Positions 22,893 to 31,916 of a stretch of 33,456 nucleotides of DNA are shown here, in pieces. Position 1 is the first letter of the stretch. Every line of letters begins with the position of its first letter. Under the pieces are notes generated by a model. That model was not told the DNA's origin. It saw nothing but the letters and a program-made list of their open reading frames with translations, and searched no databases. The translations under genes and the position numbers were made by a program. The stretch lies in IMG/VR virus record IMGVR_UViG_3300009082_000957, positions 1 to 33,456 of that record, one strand, 5' to 3'. The DNA is from a virus.

Positions 22893-24302
22893 TTAATAAT
22901 ATTTCTTAACCTGGACAGAATAAGAATGGTCTTCATTATCCAATATAGATATACCACCATTGGCTGCCATCAAGACAATACCGCCTGATGCTGTCTGGAT
23001 ATAAAAAGAGGTCGTATTTATCCCCCACAAAGCGAATCCATAAACAACGCTTGCTGTATTTGTATCCCATTGCGCCCAGCCTATTTTTCTCGCAACGGAT
23101 AAATTCATTGTTGCATTTTCATAATAATATAAATCAGTATCAAATATTGTATAATCACAAGTAAGATTATGCCAAATATTAGAGTCATTGTTCTTAGTTG
23201 ATCCGTTAACAAGAGCTGCACCACCCCATGAACCTGTAATCGCTTCATTGTTAACTGCAATACCTGTACTAGTTGCCTTTTTGATGATCATAACAGTGGC
23301 TGTTAGCGATACAATTATTCCTGTTACACCAGAGGCCAAAGTAATCTTTTCACCAATTGCGAAAGCAGCTGTTTCTGTGTCATACGTTATTACTAAGTCA
23401 CCGAGGTGCCTATCTGTCCAGTCATTCGTATTGAGCCCGCCAGTCGAATAATCAAGCCAGCCTCCGGTTATGTGGTACTGTGTACCGTTACTTCTTAAGT
23501 TAACAAACTGTCTTTTTTCAAACAGCCATATATAATAATAGCTATCCTGAATAGTAAAATCATCTATCACCTGTGCTGATTTAAGTGTGACGGCGCTCTT
23601 ATTTGTGGCATAAGAGTCTGTTTTGTCTACCTCTATTTCCATGTAAGGATATGTTACGGCACTTGGTAATGTTATTACAAATCCATTTGCCCCGGCATCG
23701 CAATGTAAAGTGTATTTCCCCTTTATACCTGCTAATGTTTTATTGGCGGTTAAAGATAGCGTTATGGTTGATAAGAGTTCAGAATTCTTGAAATCATAAT
23801 CATAGATGTTGCTGCTATCTGTTATAATACCAGAATACCGGTTGCTGCCTGGATAACAGTTTAAAATTCCACCAAGAGCACTTAAAGAATCCTTCCATCC
23901 AATTCCAATTATCCTTTTAGTTGCTGTCTCATAATACCCACCTTTTTCTCCATCATATGCAGCAGAAAACGCGGCTGGTATACTTTCCACATTATTCTCA
24001 CCTGTAAAATCCAATACTGTTATTGATGGCGTAGTCCCTACGGTAGATAACTCTATCTTAAACCAATTACTATCTGTTATGGTTGCTATTGAAATAGTTT
24101 TAGCAGCCGTATTCTTATAGATACCGCGAGTATTGCCAGGGTCAAGACCAATCCTTCCGGGTGATAACGTTAATACTCCGCCATTATTATATAGCCTTGC
24201 GGATATAAGTCCTAAGTTAATTCTGTTCTGCTCTAATTCGTAAGGGCCCCAGATACCCTGATCAGCTCCATTAATACATTCTCTAATGAATTGTTCAGCC
24301 AT
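22893..24302 (-). CDS. Tail fibre-like protein 2
   Basis: In this 469-residue protein the first 160 residues are paralogous to the gene at 24460. Both share QF-[FI]-R at the N-terminus, the SPGR-[IV]-G block (TLSPGRIGLDPG), a GYY/GFY pair, and IGIGWKD before GGILNC. The middle and C-terminal parts are beta-strand-rich, with many Thr/Ser/Asn, typical of receptor-binding fibre proteins. It ends with SILDNEDHSYSVQVKKYY. It sits distal to the hub and Dit genes where siphophages keep fibres. The start at 24302 uses AAAGGAT inside a decayed homing endonuclease relic. Role as adhesin is inferred. Confidence 0.75.
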   Translation of the reverse strand: MAEQFIRECINGADQGIWGPYELEQNRINLGLISARLYNNGGVLTLSPGRIGLDPGNTRGIYKNTAAKTISIATITDSNWFKIELSTVGTTPSITVLDFTGENNVESIPAAFSAAYDGEKGGYYETATKRIIGIGWKDSLSALGGILNCYPGSNRYSGIITDSSNIYDYDFKNSELLSTITLSLTANKTLAGIKGKYTLHCDAGANGFVITLPSAVTYPYMEIEVDKTDSYATNKSAVTLKSAQVIDDFTIQDSYYYIWLFEKRQFVNLRSNGTQYHITGGWLDYSTGGLNTNDWTDRHLGDLVITYDTETAAFAIGEKITLASGVTGIIVSLTATVMIIKKATSTGIAVNNEAITGSWGGAALVNGSTKNNDSNIWHNLTCDYTIFDTDLYYYENATMNLSVARKIGWAQWDTNTASVVYGFALWGINTTSFYIQTASGGIVLMAANGGISILDNEDHSYSVQVKKYY

Positions 24303-24399
24303 TTACATGCATCCTTTCCCAATATGCAAAAGATTGTATAGTTTGATCTACGTAACATTTCCTGTTTATTTTATTTTCTAGCACATATACACAAGCCAT
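24295..24399 (-). pseudogene. Relic of a GIY-YIG homing endonuclease, internally deleted
   Basis: Minus-strand reading from 24399 gives MACVYVLENKINRKCYVDQT then IQSFAYWERM and a stop at 24295. The first 24 residues match the intact endonuclease at 25305-26315 except for two changes (S13R and G18D). AYW-x-R matches its C-terminal AYWKR. About 300 codons between are missing, with the frame kept. The GIY-YIG-region Gly is now Asp and the catalytic core is gone. The retained 3' end supplies the ribosome site of the following fibre gene. Confidence 0.85.
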
Positions 24400-24400
24400 A

Positions 24401-24451
24401 CTATTTTCGCCTTATTCTATTTATATATTCCATAGTAAAAGATTCTGCCAT
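24401..24451 (-). pseudogene. Short duplicate of the fibre 2 start
   Basis: A 16-residue frame MAESFTMEYINRIRRK ends two bases before the endonuclease relic. Seven of its first twelve residues match the start of fibre 2 (MAEQFIRECING). It has its own GTGAGG ribosome site. It looks like the original fibre start that was separated when the endonuclease inserted; a chance small ORF cannot be excluded. Confidence 0.5.
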
Positions 24452-24459
24452 GTATTGCC

Positions 24460-25308
24460 TCACATTGTTAATTCAACATTTGCTTTTAAAACAGCTGCAT
24501 CAAAACTAGCGGCAGCGTATCCACCTCCAGTCCTTCTTGCCCATAAAAACTTACCAGTTGCAGTATTAGCGGCAGTATACCCGGCTTTTAGTAAATCGGG
24601 ATCAGCTTGATCATCATAACTACCTATATCATATATTACGGTAACCGCATTATTTATTATTTGTGTTGATACGGATTTTATCTTAAATATTTCAGAACCT
24701 AAATAATGAGACGCTGTATATAGATTATTAGCATTCATATTCCATTTAGTACTTGGCGTATATTCAACCCATCTTCTATAACAATCTTGACACCAATCAT
24801 AATACATTTTTGCTTCATTCGTTGGGCTATCAAGATAAACATAGCCCCTGTACCCATTAACCATATTTTGACAATTTATAATTCCGCCTAATACTCCTGT
24901 AGCGTCCTTCCATGCTATGCCTAAAAGCCTTCTTGTTGCTATATGGTAAAATCCTTGTTTGGCTGTAACATAAGAAGCTGTTAAAGTAGCAGGGAGAAGA
25001 GCCGGGTCATTGTCTGCTAAAGCTGTAGCTGATAATGTAACAGCTGTACCAGATACTGTCATTTCTATTTTATACCAAAGACTGTTCGCGCCAGTTAATG
25101 TTATAGCCGTTACTGTATCAATTATAGATACCCCCTCATTAGTACCATCATTTATACCAACACGGCCCGGAGACAAGGTTACTGTTCCTGCATTATCATA
25201 AAGATAACTTGTATATTCACCAACGCTGTTTTTTATTTGAGCAAGCAAATAAGACGCCCAAACAGAATTATCCCCCCCAGCAATAGGATTGCGGAAAAAT
25301 TGGCTCAT
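24460..25308 (-). CDS. Tail fibre-like protein 1
   Basis: This 282-residue protein starts at 25308 (MSQFFRNPIAGGDNSVWASY). AGGAGG lies inside the last codons of the upstream endonuclease, and the start overlaps its stop by ATGA. Residues 1-160 are paralogous to fibre 2, sharing VTLSPGRVGIN, QGFYHIATRRLLGIAWKD and LGGIINCQN. The C-terminal part is different, with WCQDCYRRWVEY, and lacks the long beta-rich tail of fibre 2. A shared N-terminal attachment domain with divergent C-terminal receptor-binding parts is usual for fibre paralogues. Function is inferred from place and paralogy. Confidence 0.75.
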   Translation of the reverse strand: MSQFFRNPIAGGDNSVWASYLLAQIKNSVGEYTSYLYDNAGTVTLSPGRVGINDGTNEGVSIIDTVTAITLTGANSLWYKIEMTVSGTAVTLSATALADNDPALLPATLTASYVTAKQGFYHIATRRLLGIAWKDATGVLGGIINCQNMVNGYRGYVYLDSPTNEAKMYYDWCQDCYRRWVEYTPSTKWNMNANNLYTASHYLGSEIFKIKSVSTQIINNAVTVIYDIGSYDDQADPDLLKAGYTAANTATGKFLWARRTGGGYAAASFDAAVLKANVELTM

Positions 25309-26315
25309 AGACCTTTCCTCCTTTTCCAATAAGCTTTCGTTGCTTCACTCAATTTGTTTCTTGTTATATTTGATATACATGGTTTATTCTTAGCCGCTAT
25401 ACTCATTTTTAATCTACTTTCTTCTGATATTATTTTATTTTTATTTGATTCTGATATTTTTTTTCTTGTTTCTTCAGAATGGGAATATCCCTTCATTTTT
25501 TCTAACCTTTTTAAGATAGATTCTTTTGAAAGTTTTCTGCCAGTGGCAGCTTTCCCAATATTGATTTTTGCTTCTTCGGAATGTTTATATCCCTTTTTTG
25601 AATTTTTTAGTTTTTCTCTTATATCATCTCTTTTAGCAGGATTATTTTCTCCTGCCATTCTTTCTCTTAATCTCTCTTTAAATTCTATATTGTTATGCAT
25701 TTTTTTAAAATTATCACTTATTCTTTTTCGTTCTTCTAATGTATATTCTCTTTTTTTATTTGCTAATAATATTTTATTTTGTATTTCTTCTTCAGTCATT
25801 TTTAAATAATCTCCATAATATGCCCAAACCAATCTATTTCCATTTTTACCTTTCCCGGCACTATTCCTTTTCCCTTTACAAACAGCAGGTATTGTTTTTC
25901 TTAATCTATCGCCGAGAACCATTCCGCAATCATAAATCGTTTTTGTATTCAGGCATACAATTTTTTTTGCAGCATTTGATTGTCCTAAAGTTTTTCTCAT
26001 TTTGGCAGCACCCATTTTTTGCTTTACTATATCAGAAACTTTTTTATTTTTATTCCCACCAGTTTCAAGATTATATCCATTAGGGTATAATGAGTTTATT
26101 CTTTTAATCATTTCTATTTCATAATAATCTAATAAATTCTCTGGCAAATAATAAATATATTGATTAAAATTATACTGGCCATATTTTTTTAAAGCTCTGC
26201 TTATAAGCATATCGCTCTCCATATGTCTTTTAAATCTGCGTTTAAAAGATTGTATAGTCTGTCCAACATAACATTTACTATTTATTTTATTTTCTAATAC
26301 ATAAACACATGCCAT
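25305..26315 (-). CDS. GIY-YIG homing endonuclease with NUMOD-type repeats
   Basis: The 336-residue protein begins with the GIY-YIG nuclease fold: VYVLENKINSKCYVGQT carries the paired strands, with arginines in FKRRFKRH and a closing YNLETGG. From about residue 200 come repeated helix-rich modules (HSEEAKINIGKAATGRKLSK; HSEETRKKISESNK), like the NUMOD3 DNA-binding repeats of phage homing endonucleases. These are selfish genes that cut allelic sites to spread. It lies between the hub and fibre 1 genes, and its last codons form the ribosome site and the start overlap of fibre 1. Intact by reading; no intron is evident. Confidence 0.92.
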   Translation of the reverse strand: MACVYVLENKINSKCYVGQTIQSFKRRFKRHMESDMLISRALKKYGQYNFNQYIYYLPENLLDYYEIEMIKRINSLYPNGYNLETGGNKNKKVSDIVKQKMGAAKMRKTLGQSNAAKKIVCLNTKTIYDCGMVLGDRLRKTIPAVCKGKRNSAGKGKNGNRLVWAYYGDYLKMTEEEIQNKILLANKKREYTLEERKRISDNFKKMHNNIEFKERLRERMAGENNPAKRDDIREKLKNSKKGYKHSEEAKINIGKAATGRKLSKESILKRLEKMKGYSHSEETRKKISESNKNKIISEESRLKMSIAAKNKPCISNITRNKLSEATKAYWKRRKGL

Positions 26316-26331
26316 AAATCTTTATTTTGCC

Positions 26332-27558
26332 TCACAATGATAAACTTGTTTTTAAGTCTACCAATTCTTTATTTATTTTAATTATGCTTGCATCAAGACT
26401 TGCAGGCAAATTCCCTATTTCTATCTGCCTTAATGCTTGATCGGCATTTATAGAATATTTAATTTGCTTAACTTCCATAGTATCGTCACTGTCATAACCG
26501 GTATATGATTCACCGCCAAAAAGCCCACTACCAAATAATCCGTCACCAAATAAATCTACACTTTGAGTACTTGCTGTGGGCGGGATATTAGATATAATTC
26601 TTACATTTCCATCAGCAAATAAAGGCAAAGGGTCAATATTGTTAATTCTCCATTGTATTGTTGCCCGTTTATTACTTATTTCCTGCGCTCTCATTCGTCC
26701 AGCGGCCCACAAAGGGATTGTTACTGCATCAATATCTGGCGCAGTTATTTTTTCTTCAAATATATCATTCCCAATAACCCCCGTATTTATTGTAGTAATA
26801 TAATTCCCATCTTTATCAAGCACATAATAAATAGTTTTTGGCTCATTATCTTCTGTCGGTTCATAACCAGGTATCCCATAGCGTCCTTTCTTGCCAACAA
26901 TTAGCGTGCATTTTAAATCTTGTGAACGCGGTCTGAAAAAAAACTCGCCTTCTTGATCAACACCAAATACATAATAATTACCATCGCTTGCTGCGATTTC
27001 TTTTAATGTGTCCAGTACTTCAATCATCTGTGTATAATTTATATTTAAATCTATTGTTATACTAGGGATGTCTATTTTAGCTAAGTTCTTAACGACAGGA
27101 GTTTTTGCAGTTATAATTGAATCCAACAGGTCGATAATGATATCTTCTATGCTCTGTGCTGCATATGTTTGTGATTCTGCACTAATTCTATGTAAATAGT
27201 CATTGAACCCATAACCGGAGTAATTATATTCTTGTTTTGTGCTTCCTTCAATAGGCACCTCTCTAATTACTCCAGTAAAAAAATAATCAATACTATTAAA
27301 CAACTTGATTTTTATCTGGTCTTTTTTCTCTAAGTCCTGGAAACTGGCAAAAAATAAAATGAAATCTCTGCACCCGTTTTCATCATGGGAAAATTCGCAT
27401 CCTATAAATCCGCCCACTCCAGACTGAAATGTACCCTTCCTTGTCCCAAGTGAATCATAGGCTTCAACGATAACAGCTGCCGCTGTAGGCACATATGGAG
27501 TATCATAACCGCCATATACCCCTTCACTATATTTTCTTGATCCATAGTTATATGGCAT
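26332..27558 (-). CDS. Tail hub/baseplate protein
   Basis: This 408-residue protein follows Dit and shares one base with its stop (TAATG). The sequence has strand-rich N-terminal parts, TGVIREVPIEGSTKQEYNYS and a region of gp27-like hub proteins (DTLKEIAASDGNYYVFGVDQ, FFFRPRS). It then has a Gly/Phe-rich turn segment (LFGDGLFGSGLFGGES) before a C-terminal helix (ASIIKINKELVDLKTSLSL). Its order after Dit and before the fibres fits the siphophage tail hub that closes the tube and carries fibres. No lysozyme or peptidase motif is visible. Confidence 0.7.
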   Translation of the reverse strand: MPYNYGSRKYSEGVYGGYDTPYVPTAAAVIVEAYDSLGTRKGTFQSGVGGFIGCEFSHDENGCRDFILFFASFQDLEKKDQIKIKLFNSIDYFFTGVIREVPIEGSTKQEYNYSGYGFNDYLHRISAESQTYAAQSIEDIIIDLLDSIITAKTPVVKNLAKIDIPSITIDLNINYTQMIEVLDTLKEIAASDGNYYVFGVDQEGEFFFRPRSQDLKCTLIVGKKGRYGIPGYEPTEDNEPKTIYYVLDKDGNYITTINTGVIGNDIFEEKITAPDIDAVTIPLWAAGRMRAQEISNKRATIQWRINNIDPLPLFADGNVRIISNIPPTASTQSVDLFGDGLFGSGLFGGESYTGYDSDDTMEVKQIKYSINADQALRQIEIGNLPASLDASIIKINKELVDLKTSLSL

Positions 27559-28319
27559 TAATAATACACCTTTCTATACTTAATCCTAACCGTAGCTGCA
27601 TTCCCTTCATATACTATTTCATTAGAATTTAATTGTAGCCTTAAAAAAGAACCAGAGAAAAATTCTATAGCGTCATTACTATTTATTTTAACAGTTCCCA
27701 TATCACAATCAATCACGAGGATATCACCCTGAACAAATAAAGAATTATTATAAGTAAATCCAGCCCCACCGTCATTGTTATTCTTAATTAAAACACTAGG
27801 CAAATCAGCACCCTGGTCTGCTTCAATTTCAATTATAGGATATAAAATATATTCGCTTCCAGTTATATCGATTGTAAAATCATCATTACCTGTTAAGATA
27901 TTTTCATCTTCTGTCTCTGTTTCATCAAACCAGAAAACATCTTTTGCTGTAAAATCTTTTGATATGTCTTCCCGTAATTGTTGACCCATCTCAAAGCCTG
28001 GGTCTGCGGCAGATATCTCTACTTCTATGTATCGATTAACCGTATCCCCTACTTTACGTAATTTCCCACCCTTAATACAAGCAAGCTTTAGCGCGTGATA
28101 TGCTGTTTCAAATGCCGCCGCTGTATCTGCCTGTAATGTACCGCTAATAGTTATTACTCTAGAGTTCGGCATCTTATCTGCTATATTTATCGATCCAGGA
28201 GCATAACCCCTTTTTAGATAATTGTTATTAAAATCAAATCGTTCTGCCGTTATACAAAAAGCAGAAGGGAAGCTATATACATTCCCATTTGCATCCTCTA
28301 TTGATAAAGTGTAACTCAT
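27558..28319 (-). CDS. Distal tail protein (Dit-like)
   Basis: The 253-residue protein starts four bases before the end of the tape measure gene (ATGA overlap). The N-terminal region (YSFPSAFCITAERFDFNNNY and RVITISGTLQAD) fits the first domain of Dit-type tail proteins, which form a hexameric ring at the tube end. The second half is beta-rich and could be the galectin-like domain. Position directly after the tape measure protein is the usual one for Dit in siphophages. Confidence 0.7.
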   Translation of the reverse strand: MSYTLSIEDANGNVYSFPSAFCITAERFDFNNNYLKRGYAPGSINIADKMPNSRVITISGTLQADTAAAFETAYHALKLACIKGGKLRKVGDTVNRYIEVEISAADPGFEMGQQLREDISKDFTAKDVFWFDETETEDENILTGNDDFTIDITGSEYILYPIIEIEADQGADLPSVLIKNNNDGGAGFTYNNSLFVQGDILVIDCDMGTVKINSNDAIEFFSGSFLRLQLNSNEIVYEGNAATVRIKYRKVYY

Positions 28320-31270
28320 ATTCTACCTCTTGCGCTCTTACGTTGTTGATATGCTAACTTTCTCATCGCAAGTTCATAATCTATATCTTGCCGAATATTA
28401 AAATTATTGATTGTATCACCACCGAGCATCCGCCGCGATTCTTGATTAGAAAATACTCTTCCTGGTTGATCGAATTGTACCAACTCAGGCCCACGCTCTC
28501 CTACTATTGCAAGGCCACCATCAAAACTACCACCGGCAGCAAATTCTGGAACAGGCTGCGCCAATATAGCTGCAACCTCGGCCGCACCAAGTCCACCAAT
28601 TACAATTGATAGCGGGATACTTATCCAGGGCGGCAATCCAGGAGTAGCCAGTACATTCATAACTGCATTTGATGTTGCTATTGCTGCATTAACTGCTGCT
28701 GCTATTTGATTAGCTACAAATTCCTTTTTCTTCAGAGCTGCTCTCTTATCGGCGAATTCTTTTTCTAGAGCTTCAAGCTGTTTGGCTTTTTCTTCTTCAT
28801 CAGTTACATTCGCCTCTATATTTTCTTTTCTTTTTTTATACTCATTCTCTAACGCCGTTGACTCATTTTCTTGCAGTTGTGAAACAAGACTATTAATCGA
28901 AGAGAAAACTTGAGTTGCATATCCTACAATATCATCATATGTCTTTTTGTACAGGGCTATCTTATCTTCGAGGTCTTTTTTTTCTTTTTCTGCTTGTGCG
29001 CTTCGCTCTTCCTCTATTGTTTCATATAAATTCACATATATATCTTCTATTGCTTCCCCATAGCCAACTATTCCCGCCATGCTATTTTGTAATAAGGATT
29101 GTTCTTGACCATAAGTGTCAAGTAATCCCGTCCTATCTTTAATAAGAGTCTCTGTTGTTTCTACAAGTCCGCCTGTTACCCCCGCGAGCTCTTCTGTAGT
29201 CTGTACAAGTTTAGCAGTTTCTTCTTTTACTATTATTGTTTCTTTTTTCTCTTCTTTCTTGTTTTTTATAACTTGTGCACGATTAAATACTTCCTCAGCT
29301 ATCGCCTTATTTATCATGCGAATCTGACCGATTTCAATATATCCGCCATTTATCATTTCGGCCCATTGATCAATAGTATCCTGTCTATTTAAATTTGATT
29401 TTTCAAGTTCGGCAGTCTGCTTTGCAAGTTTTGTTGATACGCCAACAAGATTGCTTTCCGCTTCTTTTATCCTAGATGACCATTTTTGATCAACTTCTGA
29501 TTGCTGCATACCGTGTTGTAAATCTATTTTACGTAAGTCCTGAAGATTACTTAATATTTTAGCAACTTCATTATATCTCTGTTTTGTATTATCAACTTCT
29601 TTCTGCTGTTTTCCAGTTGCCGTAGTTAATTTAACTGTTAGATCAACCTCTTCTTTTAATGTAGCTACAATTTGATTTTTTAATAAACTTTGCCGCTGCT
29701 CTAGTGTTTTTCTTTCTTGCTCATTTAACATCCCTGTACTGCTAGCGAGTTTATCATTATTTTCTTTAAATTCTTTTGTTAAGGCTGATAATTTTTCAGT
29801 TGTCTCTTTTAGTTCATTCTGTATTTTTGTAGTATTCTTTGTTTCTGACCCCCATCCTACAATCGCACCAACAACTAGTGCGATTCCACCAGCAACAAGT
29901 AAATACGGTGCTGCCATCATAATAACATTTAAAGCACCTTGAGCAAGCGCCTGGGCTTTTAGCGCTATAGTTTGGACATTTGTTGCAATAGTATTTGCAG
30001 CTATAGCAATAGTCGATGATCCAGCGGCAGCAGCCTGGAATGCAAGTCCGGCTTTTATTGCTAATAAAATAGGCTGTAAGATTTGATATGCTTTTATTAT
30101 ATTAGTAATTACAGCGCCCATAGGGATAGCAACAGCAACAAAAGCAGCTATTCCTAAAACAAGCCGTTTTGTTCCTTCATCCCAATTCGCTACCCATTGC
30201 GTTACATCTGTTATAACCTTTACAACATCTTTTACTATTGGTAAAAATGACTGACCAAGAGTAATAAACGCTTTATTTATTGAATTCTTTAATGTTTCAA
30301 AAGTCAATTCTTGTTTTTCAAAAGCATTATTTGTAGCGCCAGTGCTCTGTTGTAGTGTATTTAATATATCATTAAAATCCGCAGCACCTTTCCCTGTCGA
30401 AGCAAGCACGCCTTGTAATGCCCGCACATTATTAAACATTTTAGCCAAGGATTCCTGGCTTCCATCTGTTGTAGCAATCAATCGTAAAAGTGTTTCATGT
30501 ACACCAAGGGTTTTAATAGCAGTTGAACCACTTTCAAATCCAATTTTTTTAATTGCCTCTGACAAATCTTCTGAAGGTTTTAGTATCTCATTAAGAATTC
30601 CATTAAATCTTGTAGTAGCTTCTGCAACATTTATACCCTGCCTAGTGTAAACAATCATATGGGCATTTAACTCTTCAAAAGTAACGCCCATAGATGCGGC
30701 CAGTGGGATACTATTACCTATAGACCCTGCTAATTGTTCACCAGTTACTTTACCAAGTTCTATAGTTTTAAATAAAACATCGCTTACTCTTCCAGCATAA
30801 TTAGCCGACATGCCATATGCATTTAAAGATGTTGTAATAACATCAACAGCGGTATTAGTAGAAGTTAGAGCAGCTCTTGCAAACTGAGCCGCTTCCCCAA
30901 CAAACTGAACAGCCTTAGTCGGTTCTACCGAAGCAGACAAAGCTTGATATAAACCTTCTGTAAGATCGGCAGCAGAGCCAAGTCTTGCATCAAGCCCAAG
31001 GAGTTCTGCTTTCATTTTATTAACATCAATAGTAGATGTTCCCAATACAGTAGTTACATTTGCAAATCCTTTCTCAAAATCATAAGCTGCCTTCCCCATA
31101 CCAACAAAGGCAGCTGTAATACCTACAGATACAGCAGCAGCCGCAACCTTCAGACCAGTCATGCCTTTCTTAAGCAGTTCTGTTTCTTTTTGCACCTGAG
31201 CTTGGGGCCCTGTCCATTGCGATGAATCAAGTACTATTTTACCTACTATTGCCCCGGCTAAAAAACTCAA
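28316..31270 (-). CDS. Tail tape measure protein
   Basis: This 984-residue protein is by far the longest of the tail module. Residues about 60-300 fit the TP901-type tape measure core (YDFEKGFANVTTVLGTS, GRVSDVLFKTIELGKVTGEQ, NAHMIVYTRQGINVAEA). Hydrophobic stretches lie near 38-57, 365-390, 450-475 and 890-920, as in tape measures that cross the membrane during DNA entry, and long charged helices fill 480-860. By the usual rule of about 1.5 angstrom per residue it predicts a tail near 150 nm. The start is a TTG at 31270, overlapping the upstream stop as TTGA and preceded by GAAGG. Confidence 0.93.
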   Translation of the reverse strand: MSFLAGAIVGKIVLDSSQWTGPQAQVQKETELLKKGMTGLKVAAAAVSVGITAAFVGMGKAAYDFEKGFANVTTVLGTSTIDVNKMKAELLGLDARLGSAADLTEGLYQALSASVEPTKAVQFVGEAAQFARAALTSTNTAVDVITTSLNAYGMSANYAGRVSDVLFKTIELGKVTGEQLAGSIGNSIPLAASMGVTFEELNAHMIVYTRQGINVAEATTRFNGILNEILKPSEDLSEAIKKIGFESGSTAIKTLGVHETLLRLIATTDGSQESLAKMFNNVRALQGVLASTGKGAADFNDILNTLQQSTGATNNAFEKQELTFETLKNSINKAFITLGQSFLPIVKDVVKVITDVTQWVANWDEGTKRLVLGIAAFVAVAIPMGAVITNIIKAYQILQPILLAIKAGLAFQAAAAGSSTIAIAANTIATNVQTIALKAQALAQGALNVIMMAAPYLLVAGGIALVVGAIVGWGSETKNTTKIQNELKETTEKLSALTKEFKENNDKLASSTGMLNEQERKTLEQRQSLLKNQIVATLKEEVDLTVKLTTATGKQQKEVDNTKQRYNEVAKILSNLQDLRKIDLQHGMQQSEVDQKWSSRIKEAESNLVGVSTKLAKQTAELEKSNLNRQDTIDQWAEMINGGYIEIGQIRMINKAIAEEVFNRAQVIKNKKEEKKETIIVKEETAKLVQTTEELAGVTGGLVETTETLIKDRTGLLDTYGQEQSLLQNSMAGIVGYGEAIEDIYVNLYETIEEERSAQAEKEKKDLEDKIALYKKTYDDIVGYATQVFSSINSLVSQLQENESTALENEYKKRKENIEANVTDEEEKAKQLEALEKEFADKRAALKKKEFVANQIAAAVNAAIATSNAVMNVLATPGLPPWISIPLSIVIGGLGAAEVAAILAQPVPEFAAGGSFDGGLAIVGERGPELVQFDQPGRVFSNQESRRMLGGDTINNFNIRQDIDYELAMRKLAYQQRKSARGRI

Positions 31271-31617
31271 ATATTAACCTTCTTTTGTTTTAACTTTATC
31301 TTTCTTCTTTTTATTTCTTCCTCTAATTTATTCCAGGCTGTAGCCTTCTGTATATTAACGCCCACTAATTCTGTTATCTGATTATTGGTTGCAGAAAACC
31401 AATTATTATATTGATTCTGATTGCTATGTTGTTTATCATAAGTAGAACCAATATTCCCCCACTTAACACCTTCTGCTATTGTTAACTTTAAACGCAATGC
31501 CGCTATTTGTTCCTGTTTCCAAATATTAGCATATATTGCATTTCTATATCTGATATCAAATTCTTTTTCTATCTTCTCTATATCAGATATACTAAAGCCA
31601 AATTTAATGAGAGTCAA
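31267..31617 (-). CDS. Tail assembly chaperone, frameshifted C-terminal part
   Basis: This open frame of 116 codons has no ATG or clear ribosome site; the only apparent start is a TTG at 31617. It remains open upstream into the end of the preceding chaperone gene, in the -1 frame. A slippery AAACCCT there would join it to that gene, giving a protein of about 216 residues with residues 1-89 from the first gene. The sequence is helical and basic (ATAWNKLEEEIKRRKIKLKQ). It lies directly before the tape measure gene, as in lambda G-GT. It is best read as the extension and not a separate gene. Confidence 0.75.
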   Translation of the reverse strand: MTLIKFGFSISDIEKIEKEFDIRYRNAIYANIWKQEQIAALRLKLTIAEGVKWGNIGSTYDKQHSNQNQYNNWFSATNNQITELVGVNIQKATAWNKLEEEIKRRKIKLKQKKVNI

Positions 31618-31625
31618 AAAAGAAT

Positions 31626-31916
31626 TTACTTCTCTTTGCTCTCCACAAGAGGGTTTACTAATTCAGCCTGCCAATCACTTAATACTGCCTTTATAATTCT
31701 TTGATCAATGTTTTCATAATCAGAATCCTTACCTCCGAATATTAGCGCCATTTGTTTTGTACCTTTAGAATACATATCAAGATTTTCATCAAGTGCAATT
31801 TTATCTAATTCCCTAAATTTCTTCGGTGCCATTAGTACTGTAGTCAAAACGATTGGCTTCCCATCAATATCTTCTATATTATATTGAAGTGGTGATGGAT
31901 TCTTAAAATTCTTCAT
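31626..31916 (-). CDS. Tail assembly chaperone (G-like)
   Basis: The 96-residue protein starts behind AGAAGG and lies between the tail tube gene and the tape measure gene, the fixed place of the tail chaperone. The content is mixed (IEDIDGKPIVLTTVLMAPKK, then helices) and it ends in KEK. Tail chaperones bind the tape measure protein and recruit tube subunits. In most siphophages a fraction of ribosomes shift frame near the 3' end to make a longer form, and the required slippery sequence is present at 31650-31656. Confidence 0.75.
   Translation of the reverse strand: MKNFKNPSPLQYNIEDIDGKPIVLTTVLMAPKKFRELDKIALDENLDMYSKGTKQMALIFGGKDSDYENIDQRIIKAVLSDWQAELVNPLVESKEK
31650..31656 (-). promoter_or_regulatory. 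Programmed -1 frameshift slippery site
   Basis: On the minus strand the codons GTA AAC CCT contain A-AAC-CCT, a perfect X-XXY-YYZ heptamer in the reading frame of the chaperone gene (codons 87-89). Slipping back one base enters a frame that is open from there through the next 127 codons to 31267. Confidence 0.75.

Noticed and set aside
25354-26083. Plus-strand hydrophobic frames across the endonuclease gene
   Set aside because: They are antisense shadows of the Lys-rich GIY-YIG gene, whose complement reads as Phe/Leu-rich sequence.
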